NCBI GenBank assembly: GCA_018907035.1
Contig: JACCIC010000015.1
Coordinates: 3,788,001 to 3,852,000, forward strand
Source of the DNA: Sycobia sp. Sy_11
Taxonomy: Eukaryota; Arthropoda; Insecta; Hymenoptera; Epichrysomallidae
DNA: 64,000 nucleotides
Direction of reading: 5' to 3'
In this document: in pieces, positions 38,411-52,041 of the stretch
Position numbering within the stretch: the stretch's first letter is position 1
Layout: every line of letters starts with the position of its first letter
Notes under the pieces: generated by a model
The model's database searches: none
What the model saw: only the letters and a program-made list of their open reading frames with translations
Told to the model about the DNA's origin: nothing
Made by a program: the position numbers and the translations under genes

Positions 38411-41400
38411 ATGTTTTTTCCTCAAATATTTTATGTTATTTCTACAATTTATATATTCTACTTGACTGATTACAGTAAGTGACTTATATTTGAACATGTT
38501 AATTGAATAACGTTTTACAACTATTTTTTAGCAATAAAATAATGACAATTTTATAATGAAATCATTATGCTGGATAGTATAAGAATTACTTCACAGCGTT
38601 GATTTTTAATTTAAAACAAATAATAGATTAAGTGTAAGTTTTTAGATAATAAGGCGTTAATAAAAATATAAGATTAGAAATAAATATACGGTAACTTTAT
38701 TAAACATTTCTTATAATAAAATGAAGCATAAAATAACAGTATTTTAGTTTTTAAACAAATTTCTATCTTACTAAAATATTATGTATACGACCCTATTTTA
38801 GAACGCTAAATAAAAAATAATTTAAGAAGTACAAATTTTCTTTAGAAGTTTTAGATTTTGTTTAATCATGAACATTACACAAATTAAAATTTTTTTTTAC
38901 TTCATCATTACTGAAAGAACGTTGTATTTTGATCACCGAAGATAGACGGATGGAAGTGTATTTTTAACATTCGTATCTATAAATCTCAACTTGAACATGA
39001 TTTTACAGTATAATAATCAATCCTCACAGTCGTTTTTAAATGCACTCCATTTAATTTAATTTACAGTTTATAATCTTAAATTTAAATTTCATTTTCTAAA
39101 TGAGTGTCAAAGATTGCTTTTATATGAGAGTAAAAAAAGTATAAAGGATAATATCGATTTCATAAGCCTGGAAAGAAAATCGAGATAGATAATGTCGGAG
39201 CTCGGACGATCGATTCGGTATCCACATGCTTCCATCGCGTTTATATCAGCGTTAAATGAAGGTTAAACATCACAATTTGCATTATATTGTTTTGTTTTGT
39301 TGTATTATTACTACAAATTCTAAATGAATAAGAAATTTCATGTGCAGATAGAATCTGATCTTTTAGTTAATGTGTCCTTTGAAAACGATTTAGAGGTCAT
39401 CTATAGAGCTTACTAAATCTTTTTTTTTTCAATCTCTGGCTGATATTCCAACCATAAATATATTTCCGACTGGCACCGTACGTCTTTACGTTCATGGATC
39501 ATAATCCCGGTATCTACATAAATCATTCGTAAACCAAAAAACTTTCATTATAGTTGTTTCACTCAGATATACAATCATCTCAATTTAAATAGACAAGTTA
39601 TAGATATACAAAATAAATCGATTTGAAAAGAACAAGCACAACGGTATTGATAGATATTCATTGAAGCTATGAATCTATAGTATATTAATGAAGATAGTAG
39701 TCTGACGATTATATTTAAAGTCGTAGATATTAGAATAAACTTTTATAAGTTCTAAAGACGACAATATGTAATTTATATTATAACAAAATTTTTACATAGC
39801 AAATATGCAAAGTTATTCTGCAATGTATTTCTGTCTGTTGAATTTAGTTTCAGCCCATAGAAGGGAACCTATTATAGGTGGTGAACAGCTGTATCGTTTG
39901 GTTTCGTATCAAGTATCAGTACAAGGCATAGAGGATGAACGGACCGGGCATCGTCATTTGGGCGGCGGTTCCATAATATCGGATACGTTTATTTTAACCG
40001 CCGCTAGTTTGTTTTTTGAAGCGAATAGCGAATTGAAACCGATAAGATTTTCAGTCTTGGCGGGAGCAATTAATTTGAGAAGTTCGTCAGCGTTTAGAAG
40101 ATATATTGACCTTATATTTTGCCCTTATTTTGATTCAACGTTCACTATGTTCAATGTCGCTTTAGCAAGGGTAAGCTTGCTTATATTCGTACTAATATAA
40201 GGCGTCTATAAGATTAAGGAAAAGTAGAATTATTTAAAATATGAAGCTATGGTATTTAAAGCAATTTACTATTTCTTTTTAGTTACAAATAGGTATGGGC
40301 CTTGGACAGAATCCTAATTTGGCACGTATTAACATACCAACTGTTGACGATGTTAATTATGGAAGTTTACGAGCAATAGTGAGCGGATTTGGATATCATC
40401 AAGTTGAAAGAGGGATAGATCAAATTACTTTTGAGGATATTGTCATTAGCGGAAATTACAGCACGGTACTCCTTTTTGCACAAGTCATTGTTCTTTATGA
40501 TGATGATTGTGCTACTTGGTATGATCAACATATAGCTCTTACCAATCTTTGTGGTATAATGCCACAGTCTGCAACTGTGCCATTTTCAGGAGTCTGTGAG
40601 GTAAGTGTTGTAAATAATTAATTAATAATTAGTTTCACTCACTGTTGAAAATTGGAATGGCAATAAAGTCAGACTGAAGGAAAAACGTTGTTTCGTAATT
40701 AGTTTATTTAATTCGAAGATGTTGATCGCTTGAAGTTTGTTGTATAATGAACATATTTAATATAATTAATTAATATCAACTTGTATAAACATATTTATAC
40801 ATATGTAACACCTATTATCTAACAAAACCAAAAGGTTTTGTTTGATACTTTTCTCTAGCTGATAACGAGTTCTTAGATTTTTTGCAATCGTTCCTTCGTC
40901 TTTATTTTTAACATTTCTTTAAATCTTATGTTATTGTTGCTTGTTAATGATTTTATTTAATTTTATTAATGGAATAGAAGATAAATTTTTATATTATATA
41001 TAACTTTACTTAAATACATGATAAATTAACTACTATACAAGTTATTTGATAGCATTAACATATAAATATAATTTATTGACAGAAAAGATTGTTATTTAAG
41101 TTGCTTATAAAATCCAGATGAACTGATCGAGTTCATATTTGATATTAGATTTACATATCAAGCAACTATAATACAAAATAATATTCAACATAAAAGTAGT
41201 ATTATAAACACCGCTAATAAGTATCAACAATAAAGAAAATATAAGAATTTATTTCAATATTTATGTAGTTCACTGTGTTCCATATATAACATATAGTTAA
41301 GATCTATTCGGTTTGCAAGCTTAGATGCTCATATGTTTCACTAATTTACTATCTAATCTCTCTGCAATTTTTTAACAATGACGGCTGTTATATATTTTGG

Positions 41401-42591
41401 AGCTTCAGAAACTGTATTAAAATTGATCTCTGAAAATGAACATAAGGTTCTACAAAAAATGTTCTTCTTGCGTTGAAAATGTTGAATTGCGTACTAATAA
41501 AACATCATATGCCAAAAGTTTTATTTTATTCGTTTAATTTAAAGAAAAACGCATCTGCAACTCATCGTTTGTTCTCAGAAACCTAATATCCTGAAAACTC
41601 GTGATTTTATTAGTTAAGACAAAGGGCGTCTGGGTCATCCAAAAAAGTTTGAGGATGAAGAATTGGAGACATTCTCGATGAAGATCTGTGTCAAATAGAT
41701 GGAGAACTTGCTGCATTACAAGGAGTAATGGGTTAAGCCACTTTGAATCGCCTAAAATTACTGGGATTCATTTCAAAACTTAGGATATCGGGTGCCGTAT
41801 AATCTGACACCGAGAAATATCGAAAATCGTCTTTTGACTTGGAATTATTTATTCGGTGCTACAAAACGAAGTCGTTATTATATCGACTTATTACTGGAGA
41901 TAAAAAACGAATCTATTACAAAAGTCCAAAGCTCGAGAAATCATCGATCAAGCCTGGTGTATCAGGACACTATCACAGCCAAAGCGACAAATCTATACAG
42001 ACAAGATTATGCCCTGTATTTCGTTGGGTTTGAAGGGATGGTCTACTATGAACCGATAATAAGGATCATACACTCAATGAACTATTCTACTCAACAGAAT
42101 TGATGCGTTTAACAATTGAGACATTAATTTTCAATCATGACCATGTTCGGCACACGTTGATTATTTTGACGAAAATTATTGGCAAAAAATGGATGGGAAA
42201 TTCTGTGCCATCCACCTTAGAGCCCAGACCTTACCTATTCTTACTACTACTTGTTTCAGTCGATGTAAAATCTTCTCTCCCCAAGTACGCGTCACTTAAA
42301 TCGCAGGTATCAAAATTGGCTCGATTGATCCAAAGGAATCTGGAATGAATGTTTTTCTTACAAAATCTATTCAAACCTCGTTTGGAAATAGTTTCACATA
42401 TTCTTCTGGCAAATTATAGTGAATCAACTCTAAACAAATACTAAAAGCCTTTACATAAGGAAATATTGGATATAGTAATGGGGTAGCAAATTATAACGAT
42501 CGTTATAACTCGTTGTAACAAATCTGTAATTTGAATCATCTCATGTATGTATTCTAATCGCGTTGCGAGCAATAAATGTTAAAGAGCGAAT

Positions 42592-42635
<44 letters not shown>

Positions 42636-44613
42636 TGAGTGAATAAATCTTTAATGAAAAAAGTTTAATTTTCTTTTAGAATACTTTACTGATAGCTGTT
42701 TGAACAAGTATGAGAATTTATTTCAAAAGAAAATTTGAAGGAAATCTGCAAAGGAAATAGTAGCTGATTCTTTCAAAAATCCTTTCGAGTTTATTATTAA
42801 TGTATTATATAATATTATATTCTTACGAAAACTTTTAGCGAATGGAATAATATTAAAGTATTATTATATTTAAAAAAAATGTTGTTTAATGGATTCTAAA
42901 ATTCAAATGATAATGAATTATTTAAAAAAAATTTTCAAGGGTAATTTTAAAAAGATGTTTTTAGTATCCTTTCAGAAAGGATGCATTCAATAGATTCTGA
43001 AAAAATACTAGAATTTTTATGTATGTGAATGTAGAGTTGTGAAAAAATTTTCACGATTCTTTTTTGCAATGTTACGATCATTTCTAATATCAATTGAAAT
43101 TTGATTCTATGCTATGCTCAATTTACTTATGAAAGATTGTCAGATATATAAAAGTAAATTACCAGTAAATTCAAGGAGATGTTAAATATTCATAAATGAC
43201 TAATTAATAGAGGTATTAGAAAACAATAGGAAAGACAATGATATATGATCCGCGAACGAGACGGCTATCGTGGTTTCGGCTTCAACGCACAATAAAGTCC
43301 CAAAATGCGTCTGATGACCGTATTGTCGTAACGAAACCACCAGAGACTGAAAGTGCGCCTTTAGAGATTTACTTATATTTTCGATTGCCGAATAATTGTT
43401 GGTGTTTCATTTATGTTTCATTGAAATTCAAGAAGTTTAAGATGTTTTATCATCTCATGTGTATAGTGTCAGTTGATATATGACACGCGTCAGATATGCG
43501 GTTCGAATATTCATAATTCCGGGTATATGATAGATTATTATTTTTTTTTTTTTTTGACGGAACTGTGAAGAATTTCGGTCAAATGATCGATTTAGGTAAG
43601 AGAAGCGCTAACCTCGATTGAGTTTACATACCGAATTAGGAAATTTTTTTTTAATGTTGTTAATTAATTTTTGTAACGTAAAGGAAATCGTATTTGAATA
43701 AACGAACTATGCTGTATACTCGATGAATTCAATAATTTTCTTTTTAAACATGAGGCTTCGCTCACAGAACTATCGTAGTTGACTTCGATCATAAATTTGC
43801 ACCTGCAGATGATTTATAATTTTTATATTTATATTGATCGATCGTGGACCCTAAACTTTAAAGATGTAATAATGCGTTGCGAACTTACATCTTATTTAGA
43901 AATAAATTAGAGGTACTGTGAGAAAAATCAGATCTTCATATATCATATTTACTTAGTAGGCTAATAACTAAATAGAAACTATACCATTTGATCTCATAAA
44001 TATTGATCAATCGAAATATGTCTTATCCATCAGGAAAATATTGTTAAAGTTCGAGCATTTTTATTATTTATTTTAATCATTATTCATTCGAACAATCGCA
44101 GAATGGATAGACGTACGTAAAAAAGTTTTTAATAAATTAAAACGATATTTAGCGTATCAATTAAATCGAAAAGCGGACATAATTTCTTGAAAAGGCAGCA
44201 GAAGAGATGAAAACATGAATGTAAATTTTAAGAAAATTCCTTATTTAATTTTTTTTATTATGCTATCATACTTAAACACAAGTTCGAATCGTTATTTTTA
44301 ACGTTTTTATATGATTAAATTTTTTATTTATTAGATAATAAATGATTATAATTGATATATGCTTGATATGATGATATGCGCATAATGTATGTGTTTTATA
44401 TAGGGTGATGTTGGCGATCCACTAATTCTGGGCGATGAAGTTATAGGATTTGTATCGAACATTACCCCTGACTGTGATAATACTTACAAAGGAGCTCTGT
44501 ACATGAAGGTTTCCGCTTTCAAGGCTGAAATTTGGGGTTTTCTTAGTGGATTTGTCAGCAATGGCTCCTTGATCCGTCACAATAACCATGAGGTCCGGCC
44601 GCTGAGTAAATAA
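38411..44613 (+). CDS. Secreted serine-protease homolog B (catalytically dead chymotrypsin fold)
   Basis: Four exons join in frame: 38411-38474, 39848-40170, 40283-40600, 44404-44613 (915 nt, 304 aa; intron phases 1,0,0, as in homolog A; exon 2 is 323 nt in both). A signal peptide (MFFPQIFYVISTIYIFYL) is followed by REPIIGGE (27-34). All triad residues are lost: Ser75 for His in TAAS, Asn124 for Asp in NVALARV, Val238 for Ser in GDVGDPL. Pro29 precedes IIGG, so the normal trypsin-type activation cleavage is missing too. Remaining cysteines (for example FCPYF, DDDCATWY, LCGIM, GVCE, PDCDNTY) are shared with homolog A. It is a duplicate of homolog A that keeps the same altered sites. The 3.8-kb last intron contains a mariner relic and a GA microsatellite. 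AATAAA lies at 44656. Role unknown; non-enzymatic binding or regulation is inferred. Confidence 0.87.
41440..42420 (+). pseudogene. Broken mariner transposase (second subfamily) in an intron of protease homolog B
   Basis: Recognised from GRPGHPKKFEDEELE-like coding at 41,627-41,667, DEDLCQIDGELAALQGVMG just after, then across frameshifts GVPYNLTPRNIENRL (41,790-41,835), KSKARKIIDQAW-like and a decayed GDEKRI catalytic start at about 41,897-41,915, and LAKNGWEILCHPP (42,180-42,220). This matches Mos1/cecropia-like mariners with a D,D34D catalytic core. Several frameshifts and stops. A related copy lies in opposite orientation at 50.7-51.3 kb. Confidence 0.85.
42595..42632. repeat. (GA)n microsatellite
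   Basis: About 38 bp of GA repeats about 170 bp beyond the mariner relic. Confidence 0.95.
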
Positions 44614-44661
44614 TATACTGTAAATTGTAGTTTAAAAGCCATAACTTTTATTAATAATAAA

Positions 44662-47524
44662 TATTCAATTATATTATAAACATACAAGTTTTGTGTCTAA
44701 ATTATTATTAATATTTTTTACTCATAATAGTGTTTGTAATCGGAATCGAACTTTCATATAATCTTAAGGAAGGAAAATCAGCCTCTTGCTGACTTTTGTG
44801 AAACATATCCTACAAAATAATGTAATTAATGATAAAAAAAATAAAAATATGCATTCATTAGAATCTTAAATAAAAAATTATCATTACATTTTCTTATTTC
44901 ATTGAATTAAATATTGGAAAAATTGAAGCCCTTAGTTTACATTTGCACATAAAATAACAAAGAACATTGCAAATGAGCGCTCATCCATGAATTTATTAGG
45001 GCAAAACGTCGTGTAAGTCTTTTTTTCTCTTTTTGATCATGCTGGACTTAATCTTCGATAATTCACAAGTATTTTCAATTGAATTTTTAAACAATTACTT
45101 GTCTGTCATATTTAAACTTTATTTCCTTCTTATATTTTAATTTAAATATTTTTTTATATACAATACAATTAATATAACTTATTAACATGTCTTAGTTGTA
45201 AGAATCTTTTTCTACGTATTTTTTATCTAAACATTTTTTGTCATTTTCACTGAATTAATAATTTTAATTTGAAAATAAAATTATTTATTTCCTCTAAATT
45301 TTTTAATCTGATTGCATGTGAGATAAGTGATTGAAAAGATTTGAAAAGATTGTGAATTGTCCTAGCTATATATATATAACAGTCTAATATGTCATTCGTT
45401 TACGAATTTAAGGTTTAATGCAATTGAGCATATGGTACTTTGAAAAACTGAACGTATTTGGGATACAAGGAAAGTTAGGGTATTTTTGTAAATCCTTCTT
45501 ATAGAATTCTATAGCCAGTGATTTGTTGGGTATGAAATTCGTACATCTTTCATAGCCATCTTGCTGCCCCTGTAAGCTACAATAGATTTGAATCTCTTCA
45601 TGATCCATATCATGTTTAATATTATATTCGTTTAACAATTGTATTTATTGAAATCTCAAGCGTAATGACTTTTACTTGAAGCTTAGATATTCGGTTAGAT
45701 CGATCTTTGAAAGTACGACTCAACGCTATGAAAATACGCTATTTTTGAATAATTATTATTTTAAAGATTTAGTTATGAAATTCCTTTTTTAGTTCAATAT
45801 CTGCATAAATAATTGAAAAAATAGTATGTACAAGTTGTATTTACCACTAATACAAATTAATTTTTTTAATATAAATATATATTTTTGGTTTGTATAAAAG
45901 TAATCTTGAGGCATGATTTGAGATGATAAAAATTCGAGCTTGTATACGTTACCTGTTAATTTTTTTATCCAAACATATTTCGCTTAATATTATATTTTAG
46001 AAAGGCTCTGTGCTATTTTTCTTTTATCCTGTAAGAGAACTTAATCTGCAGTTTTTTTTAGATTTTCAAAGAAGTCCAATATAAATTTTTCAAAGTTACA
46101 CCAATATTCGATATAACTTTGCAGAGCATTGGTAATTTCACTTAATCTCAGTAAATGAATCATTTGTTAACTTTATTACGTAGTAGATACTACAATGCCA
46201 TATAGAATGTATTTAAGACTGACTTTGGTATTAAAATTAAAAATAAAATAAAAACGCTCTAAGAAAATACGGATCATAAAGAAAATATTGGTGATGTCAA
46301 TTTAATAGTCGTAAATAAATTCTTTCGTAATAAATTTCTTTGAATAGATAAATATATATGTGTATATTATTTTCATATAAAATACATTTATGATTTTTAA
46401 ATATTTTTACATATATACATAAGTTCTTATAGACTCTGCTGACAGTTGTTTAGAAGGTGTGCAATTTAAATCTGGCAAAATAACAACTTTATTATTAGGA
46501 ACGATCGTTGGCGTCAGAATGATTTCTTTCAACACTATAATCTAAAAAAATGAGCGATTGTTTTTAAAAGAATAGTTTTTAGTTATGTAAGTCATACAAT
46601 TGATTTTTTTTTCATAAGCAATATGTTATACTTATGAATATTGTATGTTCGACTTTGCCTTGCGCATTAGTTCCAAAGAATTCTGAATGATCAGACTCAA
46701 ATAATGAATTGTCTGTTTTGAAGATTCGAGAGGATCTGTCCAGGCACGATCCATCCAAACACGACCAGTTTTTGTCAAAAGTTAAAATCATAAAATATTG
46801 ATTTCGTATAGCTTTTTCTACTCTAGATCTGCAGAAATAATGAATAAATTGTCATGTAACTCTATACTCTCTCGGGCTATTCAAAAGTAATCTTGATTTT
46901 TGGAATTATAATTCTGTATACCAAAATACAATAGCAAATAAATTTAAATATTAATTATAGAGTACGTATGGGGTATCATTCTCAATAATTCTTACAAGGC
47001 AGATTGTACTTTCAGGTTCTTATCTTTGGAAAGTGTGCTTTTAATCACTAGAAGAAAAAATTCGTTTTTTCACAGGTGACACCGAAATTATTTTCACTAA
47101 TATACACTTCACTCATTGACTAAGAGAATTTCTCTGGTGAGTGCGGCTAGTTACTCTACTCTGTTGCCCGAATAATTTCGTTGAAATTTATATGGCACGC
47201 CTGACAGCGGTTTACATTGTTCGATCAGTGATTTCGGGCAGTTTTAAAAATTATGGACAGATTGCACAGCGGCTGGTGTCAAAATCGGTCGGAGCCGAGG
47301 GACAAGTTTCGTGAAAAGAAGAGGAACCCGTTGTTGTAGCGAGCCGCCGGATCAAATGCCGGTCATGTGAGACGGTTCCTAAAGAGCCAAGAGTCATTTG
47401 GAGAAAAGCCAGGTTGGATAAAAGCGAATATTGTGAAGAAGCTGAATGCATATTGTATGAATAGCGGGTAAGCACATCCATCGTTTATCAACATCCGGTA
47501 AGAATTTCTTTGATTTTTTTGAAA

Positions 47525-47530
<6 letters not shown>
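44662..47530. other. Intergenic DNA, no recognised gene
   Basis: Mostly AT-rich. A GC-richer patch at about 47,090-47,400 (GGTCGGAGCCGAGGGAC, CGAGCCGCCGGATCAAATG) may be an inserted fragment. An open stretch on the - strand at 45,408-45,638 (76 codons) has no recognisable similarity. Confidence 0.45.

Positions 47531-47531
<1 letters not shown>

Positions 47532-47568
<37 letters not shown>
47532..47568. repeat. (TA)n microsatellite preceded by an A run
   Basis: About 37 bp of TA repeats directly after a run of about 12 A. Confidence 0.95.
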
Positions 47569-47569
<1 letters not shown>

Positions 47570-47572
<3 letters not shown>

Positions 47573-49166
47573 ACGTCTCAGAATATGTGTTCGATTCAAA
47601 TATCTCAGAACCATGTTTTTTCATATTCCGTTTTAAACGCTTCAGAAATTATTTAACCGTTTCTTACCAAATTTATAATCCTCGCATAAACCATAATTAT
47701 AAGTAAATTTTTTCGTTTCTAATATATTTGTTTTTTTTTTTTTAATGAATCTATGAACTAAGGCGTCTTCTTAAGATAAGTATTAGGAATCTATTGATAA
47801 AGCTTAAAAAGCACCATAATATACATATATATAATAGTCATCTTACAGTGTGATGCGAGGTGTGATGAGAATTCAGAATCTATACTATTTAAGAATAACT
47901 TTTCAGAATATTAAATAGATAGTTTTTTACTTCATAAACTGGAACAGGTACTTAAGATTATCGAGTAAATGTAAAGAAATTAAAATAAAAATTAAAAAAA
48001 TAAACAGAAATCAGAGAAAAGAAAAACATTCCGATCTGACGAGGTTTGTAACGCACAAAAGTCAGTACTAGCCATGCGAGATGCTGTTTGACTTTGGTGA
48101 ATGCAAGTGATTGGATGAGGACCAGTGCTTTTGTTTATTTATAACAATGTTCATTCAAGCCAAGTTTAATAAATATAATTTGAAAATTATTCCCGACAGA
48201 CAAAAGAATCGCTTTAACAAAAGTCATTCAATGACTGTAGAGTATTAATAATAATGTATATGTCAATAAACATTATATACGTTATGATCAATATATATTA
48301 ACATAGATGTTACATTTATAACATTCATAGATAATATTATAACATTAATAGATAATATAGATGAATTTATTTTTGCTAATTGATATCCTAAAAATGGCTT
48401 TAAAAACTAGAGGACGAATATTATACTGCATTGAGGATGGTCTAGGACCTTGATAATAGAATGATTTACTTGCATGCTGATGTAGCACATATGAGAGATT
48501 GATGAAAAGAATTATTAACAAACGATTATTATATCGTCAACAACATTTTCAGTTTTTCTTATCTTATTAGTTAAATCTAAGAACTATAAATAAACAAAAT
48601 TAATAATATATTTTCAAGATTCGAATAAGTCTATAAAGACTGTAGAAGTAGATTTTTTATTAAAATTATTACAAGCATATAATAAATAAATATGCTTTAG
48701 TTTTTGAGTAATTTTTTTTACAAATACTTTTTTTGTTTTTATAAAGAAAAAGACATTGTCGGGAATCTTTTTCTAAAGGTAGTATTTTAAAAAATTAACT
48801 ACAAACTAATCTATCTTAACGGTTCGCTTTTTTTTATTTTTATATTTTCATATCAGATAACGTTGATATAAGTTACTAGCACTATATATGTTCTAACGAT
48901 ACAACAATAAATTTATAATATCAAAATAAATATTTGAATTCATATTAACTATAGAAAGTAAATAAAAAAGTATAATTTTATAAATTCAATCCAAAATATT
49001 TTAAAGGAAAATTTTAATTGAGAATTTAAACATATAATAAAAAAAATCATTATCTTTTTTGTGATAAATAGTAAGTTGGAGCATAAATATCAGAAATAAA
49101 AAAAAATCACACATGTAATATAAAATTGTATAAAAGTTTAAAAATAGATATATAAATAATTATTGA

Positions 49167-49231
<65 letters not shown>

Positions 49232-50680
49232 AATATAAATAGATTATTTTAAGAAGATTAAGAAGTATCACTTTCATCTTTCATATATAAAAAAAAATTA
49301 TGTCAAAAACCAAAATCGTTTAGAAAATGAATTATATACTGTTCTAATTATATTAACATTAACATTCGGAACTTTTGCTAAAGATAAATTATTCGCGTAT
49401 TTCTATTCATTACCTGTATTCTCATTTTATTAAAAAATATGTTTTCATGTATTTACAATTTTCTTATTAAATGATTTAAGCTGCCTATTTAAAATATCAA
49501 ATAAACAAATATATCGTGCCCACACATAATATTCTCTTTTTGGCATAATCATTAAGTCGAATTGATTGTGTGCGTAAGCACGACTCTTAATATTTTCTCT
49601 TCCTGGAAAAATCTGAGCATTAAATTTTTTACCTTTGTTATGCAAATATTTGTCATTTTCTTTTCTATTTTGGCTCCTTTTCAAACTGCTCCAAGTCAGC
49701 CTAAAAATCAATTAAGATTTCAAATTCATCCTTTGAAACATTAAAAATATACGTCATGCTCGCTGACAGCTGAAACAAATTGAATGAGACCACTGTATAA
49801 ATTGAATTTTTAATTTTCTATTATCGGCGATTTAGGCTCGGAGGCTCTGTTCAGATTCGATATGCCAAGCAATATTAGTAAACTAACAGTTACTTAGTCA
49901 CAGAGTGTAAATTTGTTCCAGTGGGTTAATTTTCAGAATTGGGCCCCTGCTTTCAGCTGGACTATTAACAGAGAAAAAGTTACAATAGTTCAAAAAGGTC
50001 TTCGAACTTGACACGTACAGAATCTACAGTCTATTATTCTTAATCAGATAATATACTAGGATAAAATATTCAATCAGTAAATATGAATTATTTTTAACTA
50101 GAATCGTTCCAACAAACTTTTTTTACTACCTATCAACTGCTTCTTAGTAAAATAAATCAAACGATTATTTTATATTGGCGTTTAGAATTTCAATCTTTTA
50201 TTAAAATATTTTTAGACAAAAATAATGTTGGATCAAAAGAGCAAGATATTGTAAAAGTCGAACTATGAAAGACGTCAAAAACTAATCGCCGACATTGTTT
50301 GCTACGGAATGTTTTTGTACGCTCTTGGCATGACTTCAATTTTCTTAAGAAAAATATCATTTTAACGGCTAAGATAATGCCCGAAGAGGAGAGTAAATAT
50401 TCATCACGGAACTGCAAAGGTAAAATAGTTTTCTTATATTTATTACGTTCTTTTTTGTTTAATATGCATCGAAAAATACATGTATTTTGCAAGCGATAAA
50501 GTTAGGGATAATGTTGGCGTATGAGTGGAGGGAGGGGTCTTAATTATCTTGGGTTTGGAAATTCAAAATTTCTTATTTTCAATGAAAATTCGAGCTTTAT
50601 TTCCATAACAAAATGAAAAAATATATTAATGCAAAACTACATTATATTCAGAATTCATCCAATTTCTATCTGAAAAAAAT
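47570..50680. other. AT-rich intergenic DNA
   Basis: No gene recognised; short overlapping open frames near 49.5-49.7 and 50.2-50.5 kb occur on both strands at once and are not credible. Confidence 0.45.
49172..49231. repeat. Compound (TA)n(GT)n microsatellite
   Basis: About 43 bp of TA repeats followed directly by about 17 bp of GT repeats. Confidence 0.95.
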
Positions 50681-50684
50681 TTTC

Positions 50685-51310
50685 AAGTCCTTTGCAGCCA
50701 GGAATGAATTGAGCTAATTTTGAATACCTTTGAGTGAAATGAAACGAACTTCCGTAAGGAGATTTTATATCGACCGAATTTAGTGACAATCAAAATAGGC
50801 AACGTCTGGTCTGTAAGGCGGATTGCGCAGAATTTTCCATCCATTGTTTGCCAATAATTTTCGACACAATAATCAACGCGAGTCTAACATTGTCCTGATC
50901 GAAAATCAATGTCTCAATTGTTAAATGTATTCATTCCATTCGGTAGAATGGCTTATTGACTGTTTGATCATTTTGCATCAGTTCATAGTAGATCTAAATG
51001 CAGAGCATAACCATGTTTGTATGGATTTCCCGCTTCTTCATCCAATTGACAGATATCTTCATTGAGAATGTCTCCAATTCTTCATCCTCAAACTTTTTTG
51101 GATGACCCGGACGCCCTTTGTCTTAACTAACAAAATCACGAGTTTTCAGGATATTATGTTTCTGAGAGCAAACGATGAGCTGCAATTGTATTTTTCTTTA
51201 AATTAAACTAATAAAGTGAAATATTCTGCATAGACTATTTTATTGGCCCGCAATTCGACATTTTCAACGCAAGAAAAAAATTTTTCGTATAAACTTATAT
51301 TCATTTTGAT
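50685..51310 (-). pseudogene. Internally deleted mariner relic (second subfamily), inverted
   Basis: Read on the - strand it matches the 41.4-42.4 kb copy: the leader CTTGCGTTGAAAATG, then AAAGGGCGTCCGGGTCATCC (the KGRPGHPKKFEDEELE region, 51,077-51,125), then a jump (about 51,020-51,045) into the downstream part, ending with the homologue of ATTATTGGCAAACAATGGAT (about 50,838-50,857). The middle of the transposase, with the first catalytic Asp region, is missing, so this is a deletion derivative. Confidence 0.8.
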
Positions 51311-51398
51311 AGGTGAAATTTAATACATTTTTTGAGGCTCTTGAATATATGAATGGATATGAAGTTAGTAATGAATACGAACTTTTTAAGTTACAGAC

Positions 51399-51401
<3 letters not shown>

Positions 51402-51451
<50 letters not shown>
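51402..51451. repeat. (TA)n microsatellite
   Basis: About 50 bp of TA repeats between the inverted mariner relic and the second transporter gene. Confidence 0.95.
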
Positions 51452-51453
<2 letters not shown>

Positions 51454-51655
51454 CATTATATAAATAAGTGATAAAAAATTTGCTGAACACATGATGAAAC
51501 CAAATGAAATAAATGTTTTAAAAATTGGAATGAAATACAATTGTATAGTTTCACAATTATTTTATTTACCATTTGCAGTTTCCATTGTTGGACCATTTTC
51601 CAGGTATATTACAGAGTGACAAAGTGCAATAATTTCCACTTGTCCATGGTCACCA

Positions 51656-52041
51656 ATGGCAAAGACATGTAATGACTTGTACCGTATATTGACCCCTACC
51701 TTCTTCCCTGGCAACGTTTTATTGTTTATTTTCTCTACCTACGTGGAATCCGAAACTGCAGTCGGTAAAGAAAATAATTGTAAAACATCCAAATGTTTTT
51801 TCATTCCAACAATCAAACATTTAATCCATAATATGTTACCTTCATCAGTCGAACTCTATATATATCTTTATTCCATTTTAGTAATATTTGGCACTAGACA
51901 TGTCCAGGTGTTTTTGATAAGTTTGAGCCTGATGACAGGGTCAATGGTGAATTTATCTCTTTTCCTGGCCATCATTGCAATGACCGATCCCAATGCCGAA
52001 AGCTTAACCTTCAAAGTGAGTGTATTTACTGTTTTTTACAC

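Noticed and set aside
29118..44613. Calling the protease homologs active enzymes or venom components
   Set aside because: All three catalytic residues are missing, and nothing in the sequence shows the tissue of expression.
49445..49744. Overlapping open frames on both strands
   Set aside because: Chance frames in AT-rich DNA, with no domain, splice context or similarity. The pair at 50,190-50,499 is the same.
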